NCBI GenBank assembly: GCA_963787185.1
Contig: CAWBCC010000014.1
Location: 186,001 to 250,000 of the forward strand
DNA: 64,000 nucleotides
Direction: 5' to 3'
DNA from: JAJXZP01 sp963787185
Lineage (GTDB): Bacteria > Spirochaetota > Spirochaetia > Treponematales > Rectinemataceae
The notes under the pieces are model-generated. The model searched no databases and was not told the DNA's origin. It saw nothing but the letters and a program-made list of their open reading frames with translations. Position numbers and translations under genes: made by a program. Shown one piece after another: positions 1 through 8,152 of the stretch (the first letter of the stretch is position 1; every line of letters begins with the position of its first letter).

Positions 1-161
1 CGGCTACGGAGCCCAAGGCGGCGGCTGGTAAGCTCTGGCCCGACGGCGCCACTTTCGACATGAGTTGCAGGACGGCGGGTGGCAGCGAAAAATCGAGGGC
101 GACGAGCTCAAGCGAGTTGCCCCCGTTTTTTTTGCCGCCAGGCTTCGCCCGGCAAGACCAT
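1..161 (-). other. Possible 5' end of a gene broken by a homopolymer frameshift, or intergenic DNA
   Basis: Downstream of mog on the minus strand an ATG at 161 opens a 17-codon frame that ends just after a run of eight A (plus-strand T8 at 126-133). One base fewer in that run would join it to a frame that stays open to the window edge with protein-like composition (LELVALDFSLPPAVLQL). There is no clear ribosome binding site and I do not recognise the product. It could be a sequencing error in a real gene, a phase-variable tract, or chance. Confidence 0.22.
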
Positions 162-184
162 TTGAAAGTGTCACAGGGATAAGG

Positions 185-652
185 TCAATGCCCCTCACCG
201 CGGGCCATCGCGAGTCCGTGTTCGAGGAGCGGAGCCAGAATGACGGCGCAGAAACGCGCCGCTTTTTCGCTTCCGGGAAAGTTGACAATGTACTGCGCGC
301 CGCGCATGCCCGCATAACCGCGCGAAAAGACGGCATTCGGCGTCTCGTCGAGAGACCTGGCCCGAAGCCAGTCCGAGATGCCGGGCATGTCGCGGTCGCA
401 ATAGTCGCGCGTCGCTTCGGGCGTGACGTCGCGCGGTGCGGGGCCGGTGCCGCCCGTCGTGATGATCCAGTCGGCCGAGGCGAAAAGCGCAAAGGCCTCG
501 GCGATACGCTCGCGCTCGTCCGGCACGACGCGTCGTTCCACCTCGATGCCGGGCAGGAGCCCCTTCAGGGCTTCCTCGACGGCCGGACCCGAACGGTCGG
601 AATAGATTCTCGCGGAGGCCCTATCCGATACGGTAATGACCGCGATCTTCAT
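185..652 (-). CDS. mog: Molybdopterin adenylyltransferase Mog
   Basis: This 155-residue protein is Mog/MogA-like. The family adenylylates molybdopterin before molybdate insertion by MoeA. Visible signatures are SDRAS at residues 9-13, the nucleotide-binding TTGGTG at 65-70, and RDVTPEAT at 74-81, followed by DRDMPG. These resemble E. coli Mog more than MoaB. It is the last complete gene of the minus-strand cofactor operon, and its start lies inside the 3' end of the MOSC gene (621-652), which implies translational coupling. The reaction and pathway come from family knowledge. Nothing looks truncated. Confidence 0.93.
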   Translation of the reverse strand: MKIAVITVSDRASARIYSDRSGPAVEEALKGLLPGIEVERRVVPDERERIAEAFALFASADWIITTGGTGPAPRDVTPEATRDYCDRDMPGISDWLRARSLDETPNAVFSRGYAGMRGAQYIVNFPGSEKAARFCAVILAPLLEHGLAMARGEGH

Positions 653-1139
653 TCCGCACCTCTCCTCCCTTGACGACGCGCGCGAATACGCCGCGCCTGG
701 GCATGACGCAATCGCCGACGAGCCGCCGTATTTCGCAGGCGGCGTGGCACTCCTTGCCGATTTTCGATAGTTCGAGGACGGCGCTTCCCATTTCGATGAT
801 CGTGCCGAGGGGCAGCTCGTGGAGGCGCACGCCGCGCGTGGTCACGTTTTCGGCGAAGTCGCCCGGCTTGAGTTCCGTGAGCCTCTCCGTTCCCGCTCCG
901 CCGCCGCGGGCCTGACCGCGTCCCGCGAGGGCGAGAGCGGCGGAGGCATCCTCGATCTCCTCGGAAGCGAGAAAGGAGACCTGGCGGTTCTCGATGAGGC
1001 CCGCATGGGCGTCGCCGGCCACCCCCCGCCCCTCTTCCAGCCGGAAGACCGCCACGGGTCTCTTCCGCGTGCCCGTCTTCTCGGACAGATTGAGAGAGAC
1101 TATCTCGAACCAGCCCTCGCGGGCCGAATCCTCATTCAT
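621..1139 (-). CDS. MOSC domain protein
   Basis: This 172-residue MOSC (Mo cofactor sulfurase C-terminal) domain protein shows GDAHAG at 42-47, the GDFAENVTT block near 93-101 and the key cysteine C131 in GKECH, with further cysteines at 135 and 144. MOSC proteins handle sulfur or bind molybdopterin; small stand-alone ones often sit in moa operons and may sulfurate or shuttle cofactor. The start ATG at 1139 overlaps the moaC stop in an ATGA arrangement (1136-1139). Since the operon also encodes a hydroxylase of the family that needs a terminal sulfido ligand on Mo, a cofactor maturation role is a reasonable inference. The exact reaction cannot be read from sequence. Confidence 0.88.
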   Translation of the reverse strand: MNEDSAREGWFEIVSLNLSEKTGTRKRPVAVFRLEEGRGVAGDAHAGLIENRQVSFLASEEIEDASAALALAGRGQARGGGAGTERLTELKPGDFAENVTTRGVRLHELPLGTIIEMGSAVLELSKIGKECHAACEIRRLVGDCVMPRRGVFARVVKGGEVRNEDRGHYRIG

Positions 1140-1591
1140 GCGTTCTCCTTCGTCTTCTCCACGAGACGTATGTCGCCTATCCTCATGGTCTTGTCGACGG
1201 CCTTGCACATGTCGTAGATCGTGAGAGCCGCGACGGAGACTGCGGTGAGGGCCTCCATCTCTATGCCGGTCTTGTCGCTGCACAGGGCCGCGGCGACGAT
1301 CTCGATGCCGTCGTCGACCACCTCGAGGTCGACGGTCACCTGTTCGATCTCTATGTTGTGGCACAGAGGCACGAGCTCGGCGGTACGCTTGGCGGCCATG
1401 ATCCCCGCGACGCGGGCCACGGCCAGGACATCGCCCTTGGCGATCGCGTTGGCGCGGACGAGCGCGACTGTCGCGGGCGAAAGGTCGATGCGTCCGGCGG
1501 CGCGGGCGCGGCGCCGCGTCCGGGGTTTCTCGGATACGTCCACCATCCTGGCGCGGCCCGATTCGTCGACGTGGCTGAGCGTCTCTCCCAT
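1136..1591 (-). CDS. moaC: Cyclic pyranopterin monophosphate synthase MoaC
   Basis: MoaC converts the MoaA product (3',8-cyclo-dihydro-GTP) to cyclic pyranopterin monophosphate. The 151-residue protein carries MVDVS near residue 16, LVPLCH at 73-78, the DKTGIEMEALTA block at 106-117 and YDMCKA at 126-131, which together hold the expected active-site Lys, His and Asp residues. Two in-frame ATGs are available. AGGAGG abuts the upstream ATG (1597, overlapping the moaA stop) but is 6 nt from the one at 1591, so I chose 1591. It sits between moaA and the MOSC gene with overlaps on both sides. Confidence 0.93.
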   Translation of the reverse strand: MGETLSHVDESGRARMVDVSEKPRTRRRARAAGRIDLSPATVALVRANAIAKGDVLAVARVAGIMAAKRTAELVPLCHNIEIEQVTVDLEVVDDGIEIVAAALCSDKTGIEMEALTAVSVAALTIYDMCKAVDKTMRIGDIRLVEKTKENA

Positions 1592-1593
1592 AC

Positions 1594-2391
1594 TCATCCT
1601 CCTATCTGTCCCACCTCGAGGTCCCTGCATAGGAGCCCGCGCGCCGGCTTGGCGAGAAGGGCCTTTTCGATGCTGCCTCCGATATCGGAAAAGTCGACGG
1701 GTACGCCCCCGGAGCCGTGCAGGCAGGGGCGCAGGATACCGTTCGCGAGGAGTCGGAGTCTATTGCATTCGGCGCAGGGCGGGGGCCTGTCGTATTCGCC
1801 TCCGTCCCGTTTCTCCTCGGCGAGACTGTAGCGCGCGATCGTCTGCACGCGCGCTCCCAATCCCGCGGCGAAGGTTTCGATTTCCCCGAACTCCTCGCCG
1901 GTCGTGTCCTCGAGCATGACGACGTTGATTTTGACGGGAAATCCCGCCGAGACTGCGGCCCGGACGCCGTCTATCGCGTCCTGCAGATTGCCGCCGCGAG
2001 TTATGCGCCGGTAGCGCTCCGGATCGAGGGTGTCGAGCGACACGTTGACCGAATCCAAGCCGCGCCGCCTGAGCTCGGCGGCGAGCGGCGCGAGCATCGT
2101 GCCGTTGGTCGTCATGCCGAGAGTGCGGATACCCGGTATCTGCGCGATGAGCGACACCAGTTCGACGAGTCCCTTCCGGGCGAGCGGCTCCCCCCCCGTG
2201 AGTCTCACCTTTTCGAAGCCGAGCGCCGCCGCCGCGCGCACGACTTCGGCCATTCTTTCATAGCTCAGAATGTCTTCGTGCCTGAGGAGCCTGACCCCGG
2301 AAGCCGGCATGCAATAGAGGCAGCGCAGGTTGCAGCGGTCGGTCACCGACACGCGCAGGTAGTTTATCTCACGGCCGTAGGAGTCGCGCAT
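1594..2391 (-). CDS. moaA: GTP 3',8-cyclase MoaA (short form)
   Basis: This radical SAM enzyme carries out the first step of molybdopterin synthesis. The N-terminal 4Fe-4S motif CxxxCxxC is C20, C24 and C27. The C-terminal substrate-side cluster is C206, C209 and C223 with the usual 2 and 13 residue spacings, and the protein ends in the diagnostic Gly-Gly tail (QIGG). At 265 residues it is about 60 shorter than typical MoaA; the loss lies between the VVMLEDTT strand and the second cluster. The start at 2391 (MRDSYGRE) places the usual distance before the first cluster. It overlaps moeA by 23 bp, and its stop overlaps the moaC start region. Confidence 0.9.
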   Translation of the reverse strand: MRDSYGREINYLRVSVTDRCNLRCLYCMPASGVRLLRHEDILSYERMAEVVRAAAALGFEKVRLTGGEPLARKGLVELVSLIAQIPGIRTLGMTTNGTMLAPLAAELRRRGLDSVNVSLDTLDPERYRRITRGGNLQDAIDGVRAAVSAGFPVKINVVMLEDTTGEEFGEIETFAAGLGARVQTIARYSLAEEKRDGGEYDRPPPCAECNRLRLLANGILRPCLHGSGGVPVDFSDIGGSIEKALLAKPARGLLCRDLEVGQIGG

Positions 2392-3607
2392 CCACCATCC
2401 TCCCTTCCTCGGCACTCGACTGTCCTATCTCCATCCGCAAAAGACAATCGGCCTCGGCGAGCACGTTCAGCATCGAAGAGCCGCCGTAATTCAGGGCTCG
2501 CACGGCGCTCGCCCCCTCCTCGGAGGGCTCCAGTCGCGCCGGAAGGAATTCCACTCGGTCGCTCTCCCTTCTGGACAGGGCGGCCGCGAGCCTGACCCTC
2601 AGGACACGCGGGCGGCGTTCGATGCCCATGCGGCGCTCGAGGTGGGGCCGGACGAGAAGCTCGAATCCGACGAAGGTCGAAACGGGATTGCCGGCGAGTC
2701 CGAAGGCGGCCTTGTCTCCCCTGCGCCCGAAGAAGGAAGGCTTGCCGGGCTTAAGGGCCAGACCGTGGAAAATCTTCTCGACCCCCGCCGCGGCGAGCGC
2801 GCGCGGCACATGATCGAAGTCGCCCATCGACACTCCTCCCGAGACGATGAGGACATCGCACTCGTCCAGAGCCCGGGACACCGCAGCCTCGAGGCTTCGG
2901 CTCTCGTCGCGGACGATGCCGTAGAACCGCGAATCGCAGCCCGCCGAAACGGCCTGCGCGGTCAGCTGCACACCGTTGGAATCGTATATGCTGCCCTCGC
3001 GCAGGGCGCCTCCGGGGGCTATCAACTCATCGCCGGTCGAAAGCACGCCCACGAGCGGCCGCCGCGCCACGGGCACCTCGCCATAGCCCGAACTGGCGAG
3101 AATGCCCAGATCCTGGGGGCCGAGGAAGCGCCGGTCGAGGAGAAGGTCGCCCCGCCGCTGATTCTCTCCTCGGTGCACGATGTTGCTCGCGCTCTCGGGC
3201 CTCGTAAATCGTACACGACCCGGCTCAGGCTCCTCGGTCCATTCGAATCTCTGCACGTGGTCGGCTCCGGAGGGGATCGGCGCGCCCGTCATTATGCGGA
3301 CGCATTCGCCCGATCCGAGTCCGGCCGGCGGAAGATAGCCCGCTCCCACCACCGCGGCCACGCGCAAAAGAGCGTCCTTCCGGGAGCCCGACCCGCCGCC
3401 GTTTTCGTCGCGGGCGCGATAGGCGAACCCGTCCATCGCCGCCTTGTCGAAGGGAGGCTGGTCTACGGCTGCGCGCATGGCTTCCGCGAGAACCCGCCCG
3501 AGAGCCCGATCGAGGCTCACCCGCTCTACCGTCGGTTCGGGCAAATTTTCCTGAACGAGGCGCACTGCCTCGTCGGGATGGATGAAAGTTCTGTCGCTAC
3601 CGCTCAT
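2369..3607 (-). CDS. moeA: Molybdopterin molybdenumtransferase MoeA
   Basis: MoeA inserts molybdate into adenylylated molybdopterin, working with Mog. The 412-residue protein has the family landmarks PPFDKAAMDGFAYR at 51-64, GGVSMGDFDHV in the central MogA-like domain, KPGKPSFFG and GLAGNPVSTF. The start at 3607 is preceded by AAAGGAG at good spacing. The longer upstream frame is rejected because its composition is not protein-like. It lies in the operon with moaA, moaC and mog, downstream of the hydroxylase genes, so the cell couples cofactor synthesis with its consumer. Confidence 0.93.
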   Translation of the reverse strand: MSGSDRTFIHPDEAVRLVQENLPEPTVERVSLDRALGRVLAEAMRAAVDQPPFDKAAMDGFAYRARDENGGGSGSRKDALLRVAAVVGAGYLPPAGLGSGECVRIMTGAPIPSGADHVQRFEWTEEPEPGRVRFTRPESASNIVHRGENQRRGDLLLDRRFLGPQDLGILASSGYGEVPVARRPLVGVLSTGDELIAPGGALREGSIYDSNGVQLTAQAVSAGCDSRFYGIVRDESRSLEAAVSRALDECDVLIVSGGVSMGDFDHVPRALAAAGVEKIFHGLALKPGKPSFFGRRGDKAAFGLAGNPVSTFVGFELLVRPHLERRMGIERRPRVLRVRLAAALSRRESDRVEFLPARLEPSEEGASAVRALNYGGSSMLNVLAEADCLLRMEIGQSSAEEGRMVDARLLRP

Positions 3608-3638
3608 GAAACGGCTCCTTTCCAAGCGCCGCGACGGC

Positions 3639-3770
3639 CTAGCGCGCCTGTAGGCGATCCGCCTCCTCGCAGAGATCACGATGCGCCTCGATCCATTCCG
3701 TCGGCAGACCCAGCCCGTGGGCATAGGGTTTGCCGGATTCGTCGCGAGTGGTCCGGGTTTCCTTGAGCAT
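3639..3770 (-). CDS. Small unrecognised protein (43 aa) in the molybdenum operon
   Basis: Between the 2Fe-2S subunit gene and moeA there is a 43-codon minus-strand ORF starting MLKETRTTRDESG and ending ADRLQAR. Its composition is charged and soluble (GLPTEWIEAHRDLCEEADRL), with one cysteine and no membrane segment. An in-frame stop lies 4 codons upstream of the ATG, which fixes the start. It has the same orientation as its neighbours and fills an otherwise unexplained gap, but its ribosome binding site is poor. I do not recognise the family. It could be a cofactor-handling or regulatory peptide, or the remnant of a longer protein. Confidence 0.5.
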   Translation of the reverse strand: MLKETRTTRDESGKPYAHGLGLPTEWIEAHRDLCEEADRLQAR

Positions 3771-3838
3771 GATGAATCATCGCCGCCCCCGCGGCATCGG
3801 GTCAAGACGCCGGCCGGCGGCGGCAATCGCCGGTACGA

Positions 3839-4327
3839 CTATCCTTCCGGGTACATGCGCCGCGCCGCGAGCTCCACGGCGTCGACGATCTGCTGATACC
3901 CCGTGCAGCGGCAGAGATTGCCGGTGATCGCGGTGCGGATGCGCTCCCGGTTCGGTCGCTTTTCCTTGAGGAGAAGGGCGAGGGCGCTCATGATCATGCC
4001 CGGCGTGCAAAAACCGCACTGTATGGCGCCCGAGTCCATGAAGGCCTGCTGGATAGGGTGGAGGCTGCCGTCGGCGCCTTCCAATCCTTCAATGGTGAGT
4101 ATTTCCTTGCCGATCACCGCCCTGACCTTCGTGATACAGGCCCGCCGCGCCTGGCCGTCCACGAGCACGGTGCAGGCCCCGCAGGCGCCCACGCCGCAGC
4201 CGTTTTTGGCTCCGGTGAGATCCAGTTCCTCGCGGAGGTAGTCGAGGAGACTGCCCTCCGCCTGCGTCGTCGAAAGTTCGCGGCGCCGGCCGTTGACGAT
4301 GAGAGTCCTCGCGTCTTCGTCGCTCAT
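3839..4327 (-). CDS. Molybdenum hydroxylase 2Fe-2S subunit (XdhC/CoxS type)
   Basis: This 162-residue electron-transfer subunit of the xanthine dehydrogenase/aldehyde oxidase family carries two 2Fe-2S clusters. The plant-ferredoxin-type cluster uses C44, C49, C52 and C64. The helical-domain cluster uses C104, C107, C139 and C141, in QCGFCTPG and CRCTGY. Its ATG overlaps the stop of the Mo subunit (ATGA at 4324-4327), so the two are translated together. Length and motifs are canonical. No FAD subunit follows; the next genes are the 43-aa ORF and moeA. Confidence 0.94.
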   Translation of the reverse strand: MSDEDARTLIVNGRRRELSTTQAEGSLLDYLREELDLTGAKNGCGVGACGACTVLVDGQARRACITKVRAVIGKEILTIEGLEGADGSLHPIQQAFMDSGAIQCGFCTPGMIMSALALLLKEKRPNRERIRTAITGNLCRCTGYQQIVDAVELAARRMYPEG

Positions 4328-6585
4328 GCGAGCTCCTTGGGGTCGATGCGGATGGGAAGGTCGCGATAGCGGCGGCCGGTCGCGTTATAGACGGCGTTGG
4401 CGATGGCGGGGGCCATGATCTCTATGGCCGGCTCGCCTATGCCCTTGGCTCCGGTGGGCGAAGCCGGGTCCGGGTTCTCGACGAGTATGCAGCGAAGATC
4501 CGGCATGTCGCGTGCGCGGGGAATCTTGTATCGGTCGAGGTTGCGGTTCCCGACCCGGCCGTCCTTGATGGCGAGGTCCTCGAAGAGGGCCATACCTGCC
4601 GCCTGTACCATCCCGCCATAGGCTTGGCCCATCGTGAGGGCCCGGTTTATCGCCCTGCCCACGTCGTGGGCGGCGGTCATCGAAAGAATGCGCACCCCGC
4701 CCGAAGAGGCGTCGACTTCCACCTCGGCGGCCTGGCAGGAATATACATAGGTAAAGTAGGCGTCGCCCTGGCCCGTCTCCTCGTCCCAGGAGACCGGGGG
4801 CGCGCGGAAGGTGCCGAAGGCGTAGGGATAGATGCGGCGTTCGAACATCGCCGCGACCGCCTCCTGCCACGAGATGCCGGGGCCCTTCTCGGCCCCTACG
4901 CGGCCGGCGCGGAAGACGATGCGCTCCGGCGCGACGCCGAGCTTCTCCGCGAGGGTGCGGGCCATCAGCGCCTTGAGCTCTCTCGCGGCCACGGCCACGG
5001 CGCCTCCGCCCATGATGGTGCCGCGCGTGGCCACCGTCGAGCCGCCGTCCGGGATCATCGAGGTGGAAGAACGATGGTGCCGTATGAGTTCCTTGGGAAT
5101 GCCGAGCTCTTCGGCGAGGACGAGTATCTGGACCGACTCCGCCCCTTGGCCGTTCTCGTGGATGGCCGCGTCGAGAATCACGGAACCGTCGGCCTGGCAG
5201 TTCACGATCGCCGAACAGAAGTCCGCTCCCTCGGCCCCGAGGCTGGCGCCGCGGTAGCTCAGGGCCAGTCCTATGCCGCGGAGCTTGCCGTCGCGCGGCG
5301 TGCCGCGGGAACAGAGGGCGAGCTTGTCTTCGAAGGCGGTCGCCCGGACGATGGCGTCCAGGACCTGAGCCAGACTCACGACGTGGCCGTCGAGCTTCTG
5401 TCCCGTCACGGTCACGCCGTCCTGCCTGAGCATGTTTATGCGCCTGATCTCCACCGGCGAGATGCCGAGGCGTTCGGCGGCCATGTCCATGAGCTGCTCG
5501 ACGGCGAAGTTCACCTGCGGGGCGCCGAAGCCGCGCATCGCACCCGTGAAGACATTGTTGGTCGCCGCGGCGCGGACGTCGGTGCGCACGTCGGCCACGG
5601 AATAGGGGCCGCAGCACTGTACGAGACTCCGCCAGTTCACCCAGGGCGTCACGCTGGTATAGGCCCCCGAGTCGCAGAGCATATCGATCGAGGCCGCGCG
5701 GAAGCGGCCGTCCTCGCCGAAGCCGACGCGGTAGTGGAGTCTGTAGGGGTGGCGCTTATAGCTTTCGCGCATGGACCACTCGCGCTCGTAGACGATTTTC
5801 ACCGGCCGTCCGACCGCCCGCGCGGCCAGGGCGGCCCGGGCGCACACGATAGCCGCCGTGTCGTCCTTGCCGCCGAAGCCGCCGCCCATGGGAGGATTGA
5901 AAACCTCGACTCCGGCGAGAAGACTCCCCAGGGCCGCGGCGACGAAGCGCCGCGTCGAAAAGGGATGCTGCATGCTCCCGTGAATCTCCATTACTCCGTC
6001 CGCGCGCGGAACGGCCACCGCCGCTTCGGGCTCCATATAGGCATGTTCGACGAACTGGGTCGTGAAGCGCTCGTCGAGGACGAGGTCGCAGCCCGAAAGG
6101 GCCGCCTCCGCGTCGCCCCGCCGCATCTTGCCGTGGTTGACGACATTGTCCCTTTTCCCGAGGCGGAGGATGGGGGCCGAGGGCTCGAGGGCGGACCGCG
6201 GATCGAGGAGGGGCGGCAGTTCCTCGGCCTCTTCTTCGACGAGGGCGGCTGCCGCGAGGGCCTGCGGCCTGGTCTCCGCGACGACGAGGGCGATGACCTC
6301 CCCCTCGAAACCTATGATGTCCTGGGCGAGGACGGGATAGTCCGCATCGATCTGGCCGTATCGCACCTGACCGGGCACGTCCTGGGCGCGAAGGACGGCG
6401 AGGACGCCGGGAGCGGCCGCGGCCGCGGCGACGCCGACCCGCAGAGCGCGGGCATGGACGAAGCGGGTATAGACCGGCACGGCGTGAGCCATCCCGGGGA
6501 ACTTCATATCGCCGGCGTATTTGGCGCGACCCGTGGCCTTGGCCCGGGCGTCGTAGCGGTAGACGGTTTCTTCGGTCTGATTCAT
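4324..6585 (-). CDS. Molybdenum hydroxylase catalytic subunit (xanthine dehydrogenase/aldehyde oxidase family)
   Basis: This 753-residue molybdopterin-binding subunit shows the cofactor loop GGGFGGK (about 234-240), MRGFGAPQ (Arg near 351), the late QGAES/ATRGT region and the catalytic glutamate in KGIGEPA (Glu718). The enzyme hydroxylates purines, aldehydes or other N-heterocycles; the substrate cannot be decided from sequence. The start at 6585 is chosen because AGGAG lies 6-7 nt upstream, whereas an ATG five codons earlier lacks a site. It heads the operon xdh-Mo, xdh-FeS, 43-aa ORF, moeA, moaA, moaC, MOSC, mog. A separate FAD subunit, usual in XdhABC or CoxLMS systems, is absent from the window. 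Confidence 0.93.
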   Translation of the reverse strand: MNQTEETVYRYDARAKATGRAKYAGDMKFPGMAHAVPVYTRFVHARALRVGVAAAAAAPGVLAVLRAQDVPGQVRYGQIDADYPVLAQDIIGFEGEVIALVVAETRPQALAAAALVEEEAEELPPLLDPRSALEPSAPILRLGKRDNVVNHGKMRRGDAEAALSGCDLVLDERFTTQFVEHAYMEPEAAVAVPRADGVMEIHGSMQHPFSTRRFVAAALGSLLAGVEVFNPPMGGGFGGKDDTAAIVCARAALAARAVGRPVKIVYEREWSMRESYKRHPYRLHYRVGFGEDGRFRAASIDMLCDSGAYTSVTPWVNWRSLVQCCGPYSVADVRTDVRAAATNNVFTGAMRGFGAPQVNFAVEQLMDMAAERLGISPVEIRRINMLRQDGVTVTGQKLDGHVVSLAQVLDAIVRATAFEDKLALCSRGTPRDGKLRGIGLALSYRGASLGAEGADFCSAIVNCQADGSVILDAAIHENGQGAESVQILVLAEELGIPKELIRHHRSSTSMIPDGGSTVATRGTIMGGGAVAVAARELKALMARTLAEKLGVAPERIVFRAGRVGAEKGPGISWQEAVAAMFERRIYPYAFGTFRAPPVSWDEETGQGDAYFTYVYSCQAAEVEVDASSGGVRILSMTAAHDVGRAINRALTMGQAYGGMVQAAGMALFEDLAIKDGRVGNRNLDRYKIPRARDMPDLRCILVENPDPASPTGAKGIGEPAIEIMAPAIANAVYNATGRRYRDLPIRIDPKELA

Positions 6586-6946
6586 CGCGCGCTCCTGCAT
6601 CTATCCGGACGGTCCGATCCTGCCGTCCGGAACACGTATTTTTGCATATATAGTCGATTCGTGCAATGCGGGAGGCCGGATGACAGCGGAGAGCACCCCG
6701 CCGCGGGAGTGCCGGCCGTTATCGCGCATCGTGCCGGCGAAGTTCGGATGGACATCCGGGACGGCTTTCGGACCGGAATACGCGCGTGTACGATGGATAT
6801 CGGCTCGAAGGGGGGCTTCACGGGACTGTCAATTCCGGATATATTTTATCAATCCCTCCCATAGTGGGTATCGAGAGGAGGGGACTATAATACATGTCGT
6901 GAAAAGTCTATATGTGCCATACGTGGCAGAAAGAGGAGGAATGAAA
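6586..6946. promoter_or_regulatory. Divergent intergenic region between the molybdenum operon and the sugar transporter
   Basis: This 361-bp region separates two outward-facing operons. A perfect 9-bp inverted repeat with a 10-nt loop (6604-6612/6623-6631) lies in the leader of the hydroxylase mRNA, close to its ribosome binding site. TATAAT at 6886-6891 is a good -10 for the sugar operon, with no convincing -35. CCCA-TAG-TGGG (6858-6868) just upstream is a possible operator. No ORF here looks real. Confidence 0.45.
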
Positions 6947-8014
6947 ATGAGGAAAGCTCTGCTCGTCGCCCTGGGCATCGCGGTCGTCCTATCGTTCGCG
7001 GCCTGCGGCAAGAACAACAGCAACAGCAAGTTGATCGGCGTCGCCATGCCGACGCAGTCCCTGCAGCGCTGGAACCAGGATGGGGCGAACATGAAGTCTC
7101 AGCTGGAGGCGAAAGGCTACCAGGTCGAGCTTCAGTACGCCAACAACGACGTCAACACCCAGGTTCAGCAGCTGGAGAACATGATCACGAAGGGCTGCAA
7201 AGTCCTCGTCATCGCGTCCATCGATGGCTCTTCGCTGACGGAGGTCCTTAAGAACGCCAAAGCCCGCAAGGTGCAAGTCATCGCCTACGACCGCCTCATC
7301 ATGAACACGCCGAACGTCGACTACTACGCGACCTTCGACAACTTCAAGGTCGGCGTGATCCAGGGTCAGTTCATCGAGTCCAAGCTCGGCCTCAAGGACG
7401 GCAAGGGTCCCTTCAATATCGAGCTTTTCGCCGGTTCCCCCGACGACAACAACGCGACCTTCTTCAACAAGGGAGCCATGAGCATTCTCCAGCCCTATCT
7501 CGACTCCGGCAAGCTCGTCGTCCCCAGCAAGCAGACCGACTTCGCGACGATCGCCATTCCGGGATGGGATTCCGGCAAAGCCCAGGCCAGGATGGACAAC
7601 CTCATCACCGCCTTCTACTCCAAGGGCAAGAAACTCGACGCCATTCTCTCCCCGAACGACAGCCTCGCCATCGGCATCGTCGCCTCGCTCAAGAATAACG
7701 GCTACGGCACCGCCAAGAAGCCCTACCCCATCCTTACGGGCCAGGACTGCGACATCCCGAACGTGAAGGCCATGATCGCCGGGCAGCAGTCGATGTCCGT
7801 CTTCAAGGACACCCGGACCCTCGCCGCCCAGGTCGTCGACATGGTCGACGCCCTCATGGCGAACAAGCCTGCGACCGTGAACGACACCACGACCTACAAC
7901 AATGGCGTCAAGGTAGTCCCCTCCTTCCTGTGCCAGCCTGTCTTCGCGGACAAGACCAACTACAAGTCCATCCTCATCGACAGCGGCTACTACCAGCCGG
8001 CCCAGCTCCAGTAG
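6947..8014 (+). CDS. chvE: ChvE-type multiple sugar-binding lipoprotein
   Basis: This 355-residue periplasmic sugar receptor of the ChvE/XylF type begins with a signal peptide ending in FAAC, so Cys20 is the likely lipidation site. The mature part is a type I periplasmic binding fold with family phrases such as GVAMPTQSLQRW and LSPNDSLAIG. ATG occurs at 6941 and 6947; AGGAGG (6934-6939) is 1 nt from the first and 7 nt from the second, so 6947 is chosen. It is first in the operon with GguA and GguB. Receptors of this family bind aldoses such as glucose, galactose, arabinose or xylose; the actual ligand is unknown. Confidence 0.9.
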   Translation: MRKALLVALGIAVVLSFAACGKNNSNSKLIGVAMPTQSLQRWNQDGANMKSQLEAKGYQVELQYANNDVNTQVQQLENMITKGCKVLVIASIDGSSLTEVLKNAKARKVQVIAYDRLIMNTPNVDYYATFDNFKVGVIQGQFIESKLGLKDGKGPFNIELFAGSPDDNNATFFNKGAMSILQPYLDSGKLVVPSKQTDFATIAIPGWDSGKAQARMDNLITAFYSKGKKLDAILSPNDSLAIGIVASLKNNGYGTAKKPYPILTGQDCDIPNVKAMIAGQQSMSVFKDTRTLAAQVVDMVDALMANKPATVNDTTTYNNGVKVVPSFLCQPVFADKTNYKSILIDSGYYQPAQLQ

Positions 8015-8040
8015 GAGACACGCCGGATCTCAACTTTCGG

Positions 8041-8086
8041 ATACTGGCCCGCGGCACGAATCTCGCCCGCGGGCCAGTATTCTTTT
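8041..8086 (+). terminator. Intercistronic hairpin (attenuator/terminator) after the sugar receptor gene
   Basis: A perfect 14-bp GC-rich stem (8041-8054 with 8067-8080) around a 12-nt loop is followed by TCTTTT. It lies between the receptor and ATPase genes of one operon. Such hairpins usually terminate most transcripts or protect the upstream mRNA, so that the receptor is made in excess. Confidence 0.75.
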
Positions 8087-8152
8087 AGGCCTGCGCGAAG
8101 CCGCGTTCGGAATTTGCCGAGCTTTGAACAGGGCTCGAGGGAGAATGCTATT

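Noticed and set aside
6604..6631. Moco riboswitch in the hydroxylase leader
   Set aside because: Only one simple 9-bp hairpin is present; the multi-stem Moco motif is not recognisable.
4624..6864. 746-codon plus-strand frame opposite the molybdenum hydroxylase gene
   Set aside because: Antisense shadow of a high-GC gene; His/Gly/Arg-rich with no domain, while the minus strand encodes a complete known enzyme.
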